The notes: a model not told the origin generated them from the letters alone. A DNA stretch of 64,000 nt from an uncultured Verrucomicrobiales bacterium (GCA_949373085.1 CASICJ010000025.1:1-64000); one strand, 5' to 3'. Shown: positions 29,201-36,925, counted from the first letter of the stretch. Program-made: numbers and translations.

Positions 29201-30379
29201 GAGAAAGTCGTAGGCAACGCTTCGTGCCTTCGCGATATCTTTTAGGCCATCTCGATAAACACTTAGTGCAAGGACAGCGCGGAAGGTTCCTACTCCGTTA
29301 GGATTTTTTGCAATAAGTTTAAGGAGGCCCCGGGCGGCAAGGGAATGATTTTCGCCGCACCATTTTACATAAGACTGGAGGAGGTTTTGAGTTGTAACGT
29401 CGTGCAGCATGACGCTCTCAGCAATGGTTAAGGCTCGAGTTAAGTCCTTGGCTTCGGCGGCCGCATTCGCTGCCTTGACAAGCGGGGTGAATCGATCATC
29501 GCGCTTAGGAAAGGCCGCTAGATACTTTTTCGCTTCCGATTCAATTGCGGAAGGGGGTTTCTTTGCGCTGATCATGGCGTCGATCAGGCTGCTATGAACA
29601 TCAGCCCGCTTTGATTTAAGAGCCTGGCGATATGATTGAATTGCATTTTCAAATTGTCCTAATTTTGATTCAAATCGACCGGTGCGAAACCATAAATCTT
29701 GTTTTTTGAGTTCATTGATGGGGGCATTTCGGCGAATGAGAGTTTTTGCGATTTGAAGCCCTTCGGCCCATTGCTCTGCTCGCTCGGCGGCGTGCATCCC
29801 CTGAAAGCCAACTCCAGTGAGTAGCGAAGTGGCGGGGATCTTCACAACCATCGCAGCTGCTAGGCTGGAGGCCCGGTTGAATGAGGCGCCATCATTGACC
29901 TGATTGAAGAGACCGAGGGCTTTGATGCCCTGGCTAGTAGAGCCGTTATTTTCCCAAATAGTTTGATACTCAATTGCGGCAAGATTACCGCGGCCGGTGT
30001 TCTCATATGCAGTCGCAATGTATTCTCTTACTCTGTTAGTAAGAGTGTGCCCTGGGAAGATTTCCAAGAATTGGCGCCCGGTCATTATCACGTCGTCATG
30101 GCGAGCCGTTACGGTATACCCTTCAACGAGCTTAAGGGTCATCGCGGCGCGTTTGGGGTTCTCAGTCTGGGCGCGCGAAAACTTCGAAGTGGTGCGAATG
30201 ATCCCGAAGACCTTTTCGTCCTTCCAGTAGAGGTCCACTAGTTCCTCCATCAGTTTTCCCCCTGAGGAAGATGATTCTGTGGTTTCCTTAAGCTTTGCCT
30301 CAAGGTCGATAGCTTGGTCGGCATGCGCCGGCATGCTTAAGAAAAGAAGTAGAGCGAGTTGAGGGATAAGTGTTTTCAA
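23252..30379 (-). CDS. Giant exported TPR and beta-module protein (2375 aa)
   Basis: Starts at a TTG whose TTGA overlaps the stop of the preceding TPR gene; this start gives a clear signal peptide (LALLLFLSMPAHA). Parts, approximate residues: TPR/helical array 30-1080; a series of acidic beta modules around 1095, 1245, 1690, 1825 and 1995, each with a D-x-D-x-D-like turn (DPDLGISRGD, DGDRDLTDTPD, DFDLDVGLDRDE, DPDLDISKKRD), most followed by a Gly-Val-Phe turn; an F5/8-type (discoidin-like) carbohydrate/ligand-binding domain about 1305-1380; a final TPR block 2115-2375. The acidic turns could bind calcium. I infer a very large periplasmic or surface scaffold linked to the ExbB/ExbD motor. No enzyme motif was seen. 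Confidence 0.85.
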   Translation of the reverse strand: MKTLIPQLALLLFLSMPAHADQAIDLEAKLKETTESSSSGGKLMEELVDLYWKDEKVFGIIRTTSKFSRAQTENPKRAAMTLKLVEGYTVTARHDDVIMTGRQFLEIFPGHTLTNRVREYIATAYENTGRGNLAAIEYQTIWENNGSTSQGIKALGLFNQVNDGASFNRASSLAAAMVVKIPATSLLTGVGFQGMHAAERAEQWAEGLQIAKTLIRRNAPINELKKQDLWFRTGRFESKLGQFENAIQSYRQALKSKRADVHSSLIDAMISAKKPPSAIESEAKKYLAAFPKRDDRFTPLVKAANAAAEAKDLTRALTIAESVMLHDVTTQNLLQSYVKWCGENHSLAARGLLKLIAKNPNGVGTFRAVLALSVYRDGLKDIAKARSVAYDFLAKSPTEDKWTEEIIAFLYSSATGPETFRKDLSAISSSAKSFPHLAGFQDRIWKNAPKDKEQNRSWQIAKKSHQNDPVANLWNGIQEKGGKSGKSCQQLLQQKLTKTQRRLVLSRLAYVYRHHLGGKSKESAAKYYQKLCQEFPKDLAASEQWLEAAAYAPEKDRVAMKLAAANHLLSIPPGPAYYDTWYRLVEVKNEPLIRKAIPWIKKSKEQSDNRSAHSTRIGDIMNELGMETEAIQWWKSFMDLDPSNREYVDCTLRVASTMKPGLAQAFLKNRAAADTAYHGAYAAELANLLFQADDLEGMQSLLKKARDRADQTPFRSWGMGEWPARSWLETAKSSKDWPEDKKKGVYKIIRDLRIGRVSSEAGLDLLSTSTRSVDRLLSAQALIKTADQHYESWRRIYPYAQAALARKDFSLGTTILNGLLNTIRSVGDSEITEARKLLGKTYREMGTLSADISSDSPIAPLLQTILHLRLGDNERAEASYYQNQELFNKHRHELPIELLLFGAEIHIAQGTPEDHDQAEDILRGWMLKFSESEKVDIRDKSQIQLLLARNYQRGRQYDIARAEFTTILNLYKEQPEAIEAQFGIGETYMAQRVYDQAEEIFTTLSENPNPSISIRANFLRGVLAIRQEDNERARRIFLSVLEQAPDTELANKTLYNLAEVYGIEQRFLTQLETLRTVGRLGQESKLWHAPGKALSVVVQDPDLGISRGDTRIPVIVRTEPGNDREESFLSSGGAGKGIFLTEFPTTLGEANIGDGVLQVTGGDIISVDYPEDFKKQFQFEFLSNTRLRIASDGSLEVASSEIINEKDASFTDVLKKEIAEKKEEQSRSASRPRNQVKPGNLIYLQVKDGDRDLTDTPDKVSVKLSTSSGDEVQLKIDEETRHGGVFLGMSRTGELPAGAKASDSALDHSPLKAIDHSLETTWRSEPDGAAPKSLSIDMKELRKTDSITLTSPQSDEEAPVRMTIRGSHDGRFWFNLASFPPLKPAQPLNFPEADMLLRVFKTSAESLKENYSWEEISNLVQKVKPTEVNQVEALSWQSPKESTDAYFLLWSGPLVQERQGAIRIEVSGRNTALMLNGKLEMPIREGTQSVDLFVPRGVHKLNILTIATPEAKSVEAKLARENRQSSIVKMRPFTAIDFDPDSAADIPYFEPVPAPEITQEENRWNLSMPSRELRFIDFEFLEYRGEAIAINNVEISGGELKHIPPTADVLELASNDVLELAPGDTVTVSYLDELTAGAEQRNRLLTKSLTATYYNGQITPISYDFNRSGNGSIKGTRKELLRIEPGERIVAEIVDFDLDVGLDRDEVEVEIQVNSAPPFKYTATETGASTGVFLAEIDTAAEATEGKITVKQGDKVYLRYKDVQNIFPGHAFYRETVVLLNEPTKAQIQIVDSETSVEGGMRFLPVEEPRLQDHISKVEYRLPLTIEVIDPDRAKDSRSTVIVDVMTTQGVKTQIECVLSRAFATPNEALSESRNPALLEGRFVGQIPLLLGSPQSITMLPEDGTLPKGGLGKIIIPTDPDPETPLDDGENKSKAALAILSVVGTDQFTAIYQDTSRPDDSKITLNAAAKLFSAASLEITNQEYLEPAEIAYVGKKLFLRLSDPDLDISKKRDLAIVRIITESGEDETVELEETLTHSGVFSGSFPLQANPKPVPGNFEGKIECFFGDQITAGYLDNVIQTIDGQPIIKRILPVAVGTDGIMAAFSKIYKDEDLAIQTQFHIAESYFELFKSQRKLKQDAKAEAALTSGQRVLRDLQDDYPNPKYAPRVSYLLGQFAQEMEAWNEAIAAYGSIVRNHPEHNLAPDSQYKLGQCHEEAGELDEALEAYVTLAGTYPKSPLIANVMLRINEHFYTQEDYSVAASVGEKFLEKFPNHEWTPKMAFRIGQCHYKQEEFLKGGKSFDAFTKRFPDQELTAQALFWAGESYRMGRDIPNAFRRYNRCRWDFPESDAAKYSRGRLALPELLSQFEKEANLNE

Positions 30380-32553
30380 AATCCTGCTTTTTTGAGGGCT
30401 TCCACGATTTTATTAGCTTCTGTGGCAATGTCACTTTCGGGATAGTCGCGGATGAGATGTTCGAATTTTTGGCGGGCTTCGGGCTTTTTCTTAAGCTTGT
30501 AGAGACAACGGCCATAATTGAAGAGGATGACATCTAAAAAATTGGCGTCGGGATAGTCAGAGAGAACATTTTCAAAGACGTCAACGGCGCGCGCGTAATC
30601 TTCTTTCTTATAATAGAAGGCAGCCATTTTTGCGACAGAATCCCCAACCCGGCCCGAATCAGGAAACTGCTCGTAGACTTTTTGGTAGGCTAGAAAAGCT
30701 TTCTCATAGAGACTGGCGGATTGTCCGGTGGTGGCTTTCAAGGCCATGGCTTCATAGCACTCACCGGTGAAGAATTGACCTTCACCTTTTAAAGGGCTTT
30801 CTGGGATTTTGGCGATACTTGCATAGAGGTTGATAGCGCGTGGGAAATTCTCGCGCTTTCGCTCAACATGGGCTTGTTGTAGCATCGCCTCGTCCACGAA
30901 TGAGCTGGATGGAAATTCATTCAGGAGACGTCGACTCATGCCAAGTGCGAGGTCTAGCTTATCCATAGCGAAGTAGATCCGCCAAAGTTGCACATAAGTT
31001 TGCTCGAGGAGGGTTCCTCCAACCTTTTTGGCTTGAACGAGGATTTCCTCACAGACATCAAGAGCTTCAGCATATTTATAATTGGCCTTTTCGTTGAGAC
31101 CAAATTCCTTGTAGTGATTGCCTACTTCGGTAAGTGCCGAGGCGGTTTGAAGTTTCGTTTTAAGTCGAAGTTCTTCGTCGGAAATTTCGGTCCGAGTGAC
31201 GCGTACTTCGCCGAGGTTTCCCTCAATGATTTTGGTTTCAGAGGTGAGAATCATGGTGCCTTCGCCGAGGTTCTGATCGTCTCGGTAAACGAGTCGGACG
31301 ATTTGGCCGGGTTCGCCGGTGAGAGTGTTGGCGGCGGTCGAAAGCCGGAGAGGGATTGCGAGACGGAAAGTTCCTCGTTGCTCTTGTTCACGTAAAGTTA
31401 CAGGAACGGCTCGGACCATGAGGAGGGGTTCAATCTGAGATTTCAAATCTTCCCCGTCAGGGCCCTCTTCAAGTTCTCCCCTTGCGACTCCTTTCGCGAG
31501 TTCCGCGTCAATTTCATCGGGCGTTTTACGCCGAAAAACTTGAACGGTGGCTTGGACCTGGTCGGCTCCGTTAGTGGTGTCGTGATCGGCGTCGGTGACC
31601 TGGAGGTGAAGTTGCTTTCCAAGAACTGCTGCAGGGAGATTATGGAGGTAAGACCCGTCCGTGATACGCGCTACTCCGTTGCCCACAACTATGACTTCCT
31701 TAAGGCGCTTTGCGTTGGTGTCTTTTTGAGCGGTTTGGGCATCGATATAAGTGACTGTGATCCGATCTCCGCCGCGAACTTCGAGGGTGCCATTATTGGG
31801 CGAAGCTTGATTGAGCTGGGTTGGGATTCGACCCATCACGATTCGAGCATTTCGACCAACAGGATCACAGACGACTGTTTCTTCATCGCCACCTGTGGTA
31901 AGGCAGCGAACTTTGATTTGAGAACCAGGTTCTAGAATAGCGAAATCCTGATCATCGATTTTCACATAGAATCGTTTCCCAGCTTCGACTTTTTCGATGA
32001 GTGAATCCTTGCTTGAAAGAGCGGTTCCTACTTTTTCTAGTGCTTCGATAGCGCGGCTGTAATGCCCAAGTTTGAAATGCCCAAGACCAATGTAGTAGTA
32101 AGCTTCATTGATCTCGGAGGAAGTTGGGAATTGCTCGATGACATCGCGCATGATGCCGAAGCACTTTCCGTAGTTACCCGCTTCGTAGAAGCAGGTTCCA
32201 ATATTTAGGAAAGCGTAGGCTCGCTTGGCATCATCCCCATTAGCCTCAATCGCAGCGGACTCGTAATGGATGCGTGCTCTGGCGAAGTCTTTGATTTCTA
32301 GGAGAAGATGGTCGGCAAGCCGGAGGTGGGCTTCGAAACGGATTTGGCTCCGTGGATAGCGCTCTACGACAGACTCCCAAATCTCGAGGGCCTTTTCGTT
32401 TTCACCAACTTCGAGTCGCGCATCACCGGCCTGCAAAAGCTTGCGGGCTGCGCGGTCCTCTATGATCGATCCACGTTCGACGACCTTTGGAGATTGAGCA
32501 AAGAGGGGAAGAGTGAGGAAAAAAGGGAGGAATCGTTTAATGAAGCTTCTCAC
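30376..32553 (-). CDS. Exported TPR and beta-module protein (725 aa)
   Basis: GTG start with a signal peptide (FLPFFLTLPLFAQ). TPRs occupy about residues 35-185 and 450-725. Between them is a beta region with the same module as the giant neighbour: a D-x-D turn (VTDADHDTTNGADQ, about 317), a Gly-Thr-Phe turn, and two PG-x-x-V/I-x-V-x-Y strands (GGDRITVTYIDAQ, PGQIVRLVYRDDQ). It therefore looks like a short paralogue of the 2375-aa protein. It overlaps that gene by 4 bp and starts 5 bp after the DUF1501 gene. Role unknown; probably a second subunit of the same assembly. Confidence 0.85.
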   Translation of the reverse strand: MRSFIKRFLPFFLTLPLFAQSPKVVERGSIIEDRAARKLLQAGDARLEVGENEKALEIWESVVERYPRSQIRFEAHLRLADHLLLEIKDFARARIHYESAAIEANGDDAKRAYAFLNIGTCFYEAGNYGKCFGIMRDVIEQFPTSSEINEAYYYIGLGHFKLGHYSRAIEALEKVGTALSSKDSLIEKVEAGKRFYVKIDDQDFAILEPGSQIKVRCLTTGGDEETVVCDPVGRNARIVMGRIPTQLNQASPNNGTLEVRGGDRITVTYIDAQTAQKDTNAKRLKEVIVVGNGVARITDGSYLHNLPAAVLGKQLHLQVTDADHDTTNGADQVQATVQVFRRKTPDEIDAELAKGVARGELEEGPDGEDLKSQIEPLLMVRAVPVTLREQEQRGTFRLAIPLRLSTAANTLTGEPGQIVRLVYRDDQNLGEGTMILTSETKIIEGNLGEVRVTRTEISDEELRLKTKLQTASALTEVGNHYKEFGLNEKANYKYAEALDVCEEILVQAKKVGGTLLEQTYVQLWRIYFAMDKLDLALGMSRRLLNEFPSSSFVDEAMLQQAHVERKRENFPRAINLYASIAKIPESPLKGEGQFFTGECYEAMALKATTGQSASLYEKAFLAYQKVYEQFPDSGRVGDSVAKMAAFYYKKEDYARAVDVFENVLSDYPDANFLDVILFNYGRCLYKLKKKPEARQKFEHLIRDYPESDIATEANKIVEALKKAGF

Positions 32554-32558
32554 GTTAA

Positions 32559-33812
32559 TTAAGCGAATAGTTCGTTGATCGGGTTTGCTTCCTTGCGGAC
32601 CAGTTGGATCGGGCGCCCTTGGGGAGTGGTGAGTTCCTTGTTTAGATCGATGCCAAGAGCATAACAGAGGGTGGCGTGAAGGTCCGCGACCTTGACTGGG
32701 CGTTCGGCGACTTCCATACCATCAGGATCTGATGCTCCAATGATGCTCCCTCCCTTGATTCCACCGCCAGCCATCATACAGCTAAAGACACGGGCCCAGT
32801 GATCGCGTCCGCCACCATCGTTGATGCGCGGAGTTCTTCCAAATTCACTAAGAACGACAATCAGGGTTTTCTCAAGTTTACCGTTTGCCTTGAGATCTGA
32901 AATGAGAGAGGCGATCGCCGGGTCCATATCAGCTCCGTGATTTCGCATTGCTTCAAAGATGTTTCCGTGGTTATCAAATCCGCCGCGATTGACTTGAACG
33001 AAGCGAACCCCTTGCTCTACAAGACGGCGTGCCAGAAGAGCTCCGCGTCCGAATTCGGTATCACCATACTTTTCGACAGTAGCCGAGTTTTCCTCTTTGA
33101 GGTCAAACGCCTTGAGAGATGGACTTTCCATAAGGGCTACGGCGTCCTTCAGTGCTGTTTGAGAAGCCTTTAATTCCTCCGCGCCATTCTGAGCCGAGGT
33201 ACGGTGATTCATCTTCTCTAAGATTTGAAGGCGTTGCATACCACGGGCGTGGCTGATCCCTTCAGGAAAGGTTAGGTAAGGATCTTTTTGTCCGGGCCGC
33301 CCAACAAAATAGGCTTCACATTGCTGTCCGAGATAGCCGGCGCGAGCGGCTTGTCCGCTAATGCTCACAAGGGCGGGGAGGTCGCCGAGTGGCTCTCGCT
33401 CATGTGCAACTAGCGAGCCAAGTCCTGGGTGCATGATATTGGGCGATTGATTGAAGCCGGTTTGAAGCTCGTATTGAGCTCGACCATGATCGCCGTTGGT
33501 TCCTGCAATGGAGCGAATGAGAGCTCCGTGGTGCATTTGTTTCGCAAGCTGGGGAAAGATTTCTGAAATCTCCATGCCGTCGACCGAAGTTTTGATAGGG
33601 TTAAATTCGCCCTGAACCTTGCGTCCGGGTTTTGGATCCCATGTATCGAGGTGACTCATGCCTCCGCTATTCCAAAAAAGGATGACGTGTTCAGCTTGTG
33701 CGTTTGAAGATGCGCCTTGAGCGAGAAGCTGGTTTACAGGCATTCCAAGGAGGCTTGCGCTGAAGGTCTTCAGCATGCGGCGTCGGGTGTATTGGTAGTC
33801 GGAACAAGACAT
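32559..33812 (-). CDS. DUF1501 family protein (Tat-exported), ExbB/ExbD cluster
   Basis: 417 aa, shorter than the other two DUF1501 proteins in this window. The N-terminus carries an Arg-Arg-Arg-Met-Leu Tat-like motif and a hydrophobic core. Family motifs: NSGGMSHLDTWDPKP (about 45), NRGGFDNHGN, VVLSEFGRTP, DGGGRDHWARVFSCMMAGGG, and the C-terminal VKVADLHATLCYALGID. It lies 37 bp after the DUF1549/DUF1553 gene and 5 bp before the 725-aa TPR gene, so it is physically part of the motor cluster. Phosphatase-fold hydrolase activity is inferred from the superfamily; substrate unknown. Confidence 0.9.
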   Translation of the reverse strand: MSCSDYQYTRRRMLKTFSASLLGMPVNQLLAQGASSNAQAEHVILFWNSGGMSHLDTWDPKPGRKVQGEFNPIKTSVDGMEISEIFPQLAKQMHHGALIRSIAGTNGDHGRAQYELQTGFNQSPNIMHPGLGSLVAHEREPLGDLPALVSISGQAARAGYLGQQCEAYFVGRPGQKDPYLTFPEGISHARGMQRLQILEKMNHRTSAQNGAEELKASQTALKDAVALMESPSLKAFDLKEENSATVEKYGDTEFGRGALLARRLVEQGVRFVQVNRGGFDNHGNIFEAMRNHGADMDPAIASLISDLKANGKLEKTLIVVLSEFGRTPRINDGGGRDHWARVFSCMMAGGGIKGGSIIGASDPDGMEVAERPVKVADLHATLCYALGIDLNKELTTPQGRPIQLVRKEANPINELFA

Positions 33813-33849
33813 GGTGAGTGAAGGGGCTCTGTGATGCGATTAAGGTTTT

Positions 33850-35985
33850 TTACGGGAGGAATCGGAATTCGTTACTGTTAAGGAGGGCCCAGCGTAGATC
33901 GGCCATTCCTTCTGCGCTATTGTTGACAATAATACGGGCATCGGATTTTTCGCTATCTGTGGGATAACGGGTTAGGATTTCCTGATAGGCCCAATCGATG
34001 GCGAGATCTGGGTCTTTTATAAGGAGGCGATGAATCGGCTCAAGTGTGCCGACGCGGGAAGCTTCATGGGTGATGCGACCGTTCAGCATGAGAAGCTGCT
34101 GGCGGAGTGAGGAGGCATTGTCGCGGAACTCGCCAAGGCCGGTTCGGGCAGGTTGACCGAAGACGCGAAGGAAGTGAGCTGGCGGAGCCGGAGTAGCCAT
34201 TCTCATTGCGCTATCGAAGCGCGGGTTGTCATCAAACGTTTCGGTGATTGTTTCGGTTTTGTATTTCATCACTCGACGTTCCTTGTCTTTTTGCATCATG
34301 GCGGCCATTTTGGCAGCCATTTCTTTGGCCTCGATTGCTTCATCAGACTCCATGCGCATATCAGCAATTTCAGCCTGCTCTTTGGAGTTGAGAACTGAGT
34401 CGAAATTTATTTTTAATGAAGACTCTAAATCGTAACCATCGTCGCGAATTACTTGTTTTTCGGCCATCATGACGGGCTGGCTTTCATCCGGTTTTAGGAT
34501 GGTGTATTCGCCGGTCGGAACGCGGATTTCACGGCTAACCTCCTTATTATTGGCTCCCTTTGGCCACTTAAAGTCTTTCAGGTGGCCGGCTACGACGATG
34601 CTGTCATAAAGAACCTCGCTAATCATTCTCCGATTGGGGGCCGCGGTGAAGTTTAATTCACTTTTTTCGCGAAGTTCGATGTCGATTTCCGCCGAGAGAG
34701 CAGAGCGACGATAAACATCTGACAGGGTTATGATGCGAACGAGACTTCGAAAGTCGTAACCACTAGCGATAAATTCTTGTGCCAAGAAATCAAGAGTGGA
34801 GGGGTGATGAAGCTCGTTGTAGTCAGAAAAATTGTCGAGAGGTTCGATGAACCCGTGGCCGATGAGTTCTGCCCATACTCGATTGACGAAGGCGCGGGCG
34901 AAGAAGTCATTTCTAGGGTCGGTGATAAGCTCGGCGAGTTGGGTTCGTAGCTCGCTTGATCGATAAATATCGCCATGAACTTTAAGGAGACGGCTCTCCC
35001 TTTTAGCTTCCTCTAAAACTGGGTCGCCGGGTTTCCCAACGTTTGGCTCGACTGAGTCAAGCAGGGCGTCCAAGGAAGCGGATTCGGCACCTCCGGCCTC
35101 TTTCTTTGCTCGTGCGAGATTGATCGCTTCGAAGCGCTTGATATGCTTGGGCGTAGCCCCGCCGTCGGCCATCTGAAAGGGAAACTTGGGCTTCACCGGT
35201 TTGCGCTTATCAGAGTCGGCCTGGTCCTCGGGAGGCCAAAGAACCATCATTTTATCTCCTTCGGTGGTGTAAACTCCTCCGCCTCCACGCCGGCTCTGCA
35301 CCTTTTTGGTTTTGCCAAAGAAGGCGGCAAGATCATAGAACTGTTTTTGTTCCCAGTCGTCGAATGGATGGTCGTGGCACATCGCGCAACCAATTCGAAC
35401 GCCTAGGAAAATTTGAGAAGTCGCTGCAGCAAGTTCCATCGGAGCGGCATCATCACCGAGGATGTAGCCGACGGCCGGATTTGAGTTCGCGCGCCCGGAA
35501 GCACTGATAAGTTCACGGACTAGTTGGTCGTAAGGTTTTCCCTGATTAAGTGATCCATGGATGTAAGCGAGTAGTTGATTTCCGCCAGTCACGTTGGAGC
35601 GGATTCGTAACATGTCGGCCATAAAAACGGTCCAGCGATCAGCAAAACGGGGATGAGAGGTGAGTTTCTCGATGAGCTTGGCGCGGCGTTTTGGCCCCCA
35701 TTTCTCGTATTCTCGGACCTCCTTCATGGTCGGAATACGGCCGATTAGGTCGATGGTAGTTCGTCGGAGGAAGGCAGCGTTACCGATGAGCTCTGTTGTA
35801 ATGACTCCGGTGCCGGCATTCTCGCGTCGCAAAAGATCGTCGAGCATGGTGGCAGCGTCGGCATTGCTCGAAGGGGGTTCTTGTTGGCATGGCAACCCGT
35901 TTAGGCATCTCAGGTTTGCGCTCGGTAAGGGTGACGCCTTCCGGCCATTCTGCACCTGATTCGACCCAGGCATCAAGAATGGCAA
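33850..35985 (-). CDS. DUF1549-DUF1553 part of a frameshifted cytochrome-c-like protein
   Basis: Open frame of 711 codons, but only the part from about 35877 downward matches the family: DUF1549 (LIGNAAFLRRTTIDLIGRIPT, then CAMCHDHPFDDW with a haem-like CxxCH) and DUF1553 (FFARAFVNRVWAELIGHG, HPSTLDFLA, and the closing ALLNSNEFRFLP). The residues before this are an out-of-frame copy of the C-terminal end of the cytochrome domain encoded by the overlapping frame at 35780-36301. Together they look like one gene of about 815 codons interrupted by one extra C in a run of five (plus-strand G run at 35873-35877). It heads the ExbB/ExbD cluster. Confidence 0.85.
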   Translation of the reverse strand: MPFLMPGSNQVQNGRKASPLPSANLRCLNGLPCQQEPPSSNADAATMLDDLLRRENAGTGVITTELIGNAAFLRRTTIDLIGRIPTMKEVREYEKWGPKRRAKLIEKLTSHPRFADRWTVFMADMLRIRSNVTGGNQLLAYIHGSLNQGKPYDQLVRELISASGRANSNPAVGYILGDDAAPMELAAATSQIFLGVRIGCAMCHDHPFDDWEQKQFYDLAAFFGKTKKVQSRRGGGGVYTTEGDKMMVLWPPEDQADSDKRKPVKPKFPFQMADGGATPKHIKRFEAINLARAKKEAGGAESASLDALLDSVEPNVGKPGDPVLEEAKRESRLLKVHGDIYRSSELRTQLAELITDPRNDFFARAFVNRVWAELIGHGFIEPLDNFSDYNELHHPSTLDFLAQEFIASGYDFRSLVRIITLSDVYRRSALSAEIDIELREKSELNFTAAPNRRMISEVLYDSIVVAGHLKDFKWPKGANNKEVSREIRVPTGEYTILKPDESQPVMMAEKQVIRDDGYDLESSLKINFDSVLNSKEQAEIADMRMESDEAIEAKEMAAKMAAMMQKDKERRVMKYKTETITETFDDNPRFDSAMRMATPAPPAHFLRVFGQPARTGLGEFRDNASSLRQQLLMLNGRITHEASRVGTLEPIHRLLIKDPDLAIDWAYQEILTRYPTDSEKSDARIIVNNSAEGMADLRWALLNSNEFRFLP

Positions 35986-36301
35986 CTTCTTCAGGTTTCA
36001 GGCCCTTTCCTTCATCTGGCATAACACCCTCATCGATAGGGCGAAGATGGATTCGGAGTAAAAGTTCACTTTCATCGGGTTTGCCTGGGACGACGGCATC
36101 AGAAGTGTCACCGCCCTCCATTAGCTTTTCATAAGTGTCGATTCTCAATCCGCCCTTGGTCTTTGACTCGGTGTGGCAGCGAACACAATTTGTTTCAAGG
36201 ATAGGCTGGACCGCCGTCTTGAAGTTAGGGCCAGCTGCAAAGGACGGTAAGATAGCCGCGAAAGCGAATAAAGAACGGGTAATGAGTGGGTTATCGTTCA
36301 A
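35780..36301 (-). CDS. PSCyt1 cytochrome-c part of the frameshifted DUF1549/DUF1553 gene
   Basis: 173-codon frame from a TTG start. It has a signal peptide (SLFAFAAILPSFAAG), then a planctomycete-type cytochrome c domain: VQPILETNCVRCHTESKTKG (haem CxxCH), a PGKPDESELLLRIHL segment, and ILDAWVESGAEWPEG. After about residue 141 it leaves the family and ends in Arg/His-rich residues, while the continuation is found in the +1-shifted frame of the next entry. A single-base indel, in the cell or in the assembly, is the simplest reading. No ATG or GTG is available between the upstream in-frame stop and the TTG. Confidence 0.75.
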   Translation of the reverse strand: MNDNPLITRSLFAFAAILPSFAAGPNFKTAVQPILETNCVRCHTESKTKGGLRIDTYEKLMEGGDTSDAVVPGKPDESELLLRIHLRPIDEGVMPDEGKGLKPEEVAILDAWVESGAEWPEGVTLTERKPEMPKRVAMPTRTPFEQCRRCHHARRSFATRECRHRSHYNRAHR

Positions 36302-36644
36302 TCGTCGAAATTTGATTTTGAGTAAGTTACGGAGTTGTTAGCTACTTCGCTATGAAAGAAAACCTTTCGCTTTAATTAACTAAGAGTTAGACCCTTTTGG
36401 GGGTGAATGCCAGATAAGTCTTCTTGGTCACTCAAGAATGGTTGGATTTCTGACGAATCATCTCTTAAGGGAGAGAAAACCAATGGTTTTCAGTATTTTC
36501 CATGGAAGCTCAGATCAGAGGTTCATGGTGGCCTTCATAATGAGAGCCCCAACATGGCAACGAGAGTCGTAGTCTGTGCAAGGTCGATGCACTAGGAGTT
36601 GCGATCGTTCCTAAAATGTGACTGCCAAGGGCAGGCGACGGGAG
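36302..36644. other. Upstream region of the ExbB/ExbD cluster
   Basis: About 340 bases between the first gene of the cluster (minus) and tRNA-Pro (minus). It should contain the cluster promoter, but no clear -35/-10 pair was picked out. A 62-codon plus-strand frame (36407-36595) has no recognisable features and no Shine-Dalgarno and is not called. No repeat or palindrome was seen. Confidence 0.4.
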
Positions 36645-36721
36645 TGGTCGGGGCGACAGGATTCGAACCTGCGACCTCTTCACCCCCAGTGAAGCGCGCT
36701 ACCAAGCTGCGCTACGCCCCG
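36645..36721 (-). tRNA. tRNA-Pro (anticodon GGG)
   Basis: 77 nt including an encoded CCA end. The acceptor stem CGGGGCG pairs with CGCCCCG, the D-arm is AGCGCAGCTTGGTAGCGC, the anticodon stem-loop is CTTCA-CTGGGGG-TGAAG with GGG at 34-36, and the T-arm is GCAGG-TTCGAAT-CCTGT. It closely resembles bacterial tRNA-Pro(GGG). Confidence 0.96.
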
Positions 36722-36829
36722 ACACATTGCCTTGCAGCGGGCGCGTTTTGCCAGAGATGAGGTTTTTGGCAAGAAGTTTTCGTGCCTCTCATTGAAAACC
36801 TCAAGAGCTTATTGTGGGGCTAGCAGAGC

Positions 36830-36857
36830 TTGATAAGGGTTAAAAACTGGCTAATTT
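36830..36857 (+). promoter_or_regulatory. Candidate promoter for the sigma-factor operon
   Basis: TTGATA (36830-36835), 16-bp spacer, TAATTT (36852-36857), about 70 bp before the sigma-factor start. Reasonable sigma-70-like match in an AT-rich stretch; identified by eye only. Confidence 0.3.
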
Positions 36858-36925
36858 TTATTAATTCCTGTAACTTTCGACCCCGCTGATGAATTTTTTT
36901 CCGATGGCTTACGTCCAAGCAGTTG

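Noticed and set aside
36407-36595. 62-codon frame upstream of tRNA-Pro
   Set aside because: No Shine-Dalgarno, no signal or domain, amino-acid mix looks random.
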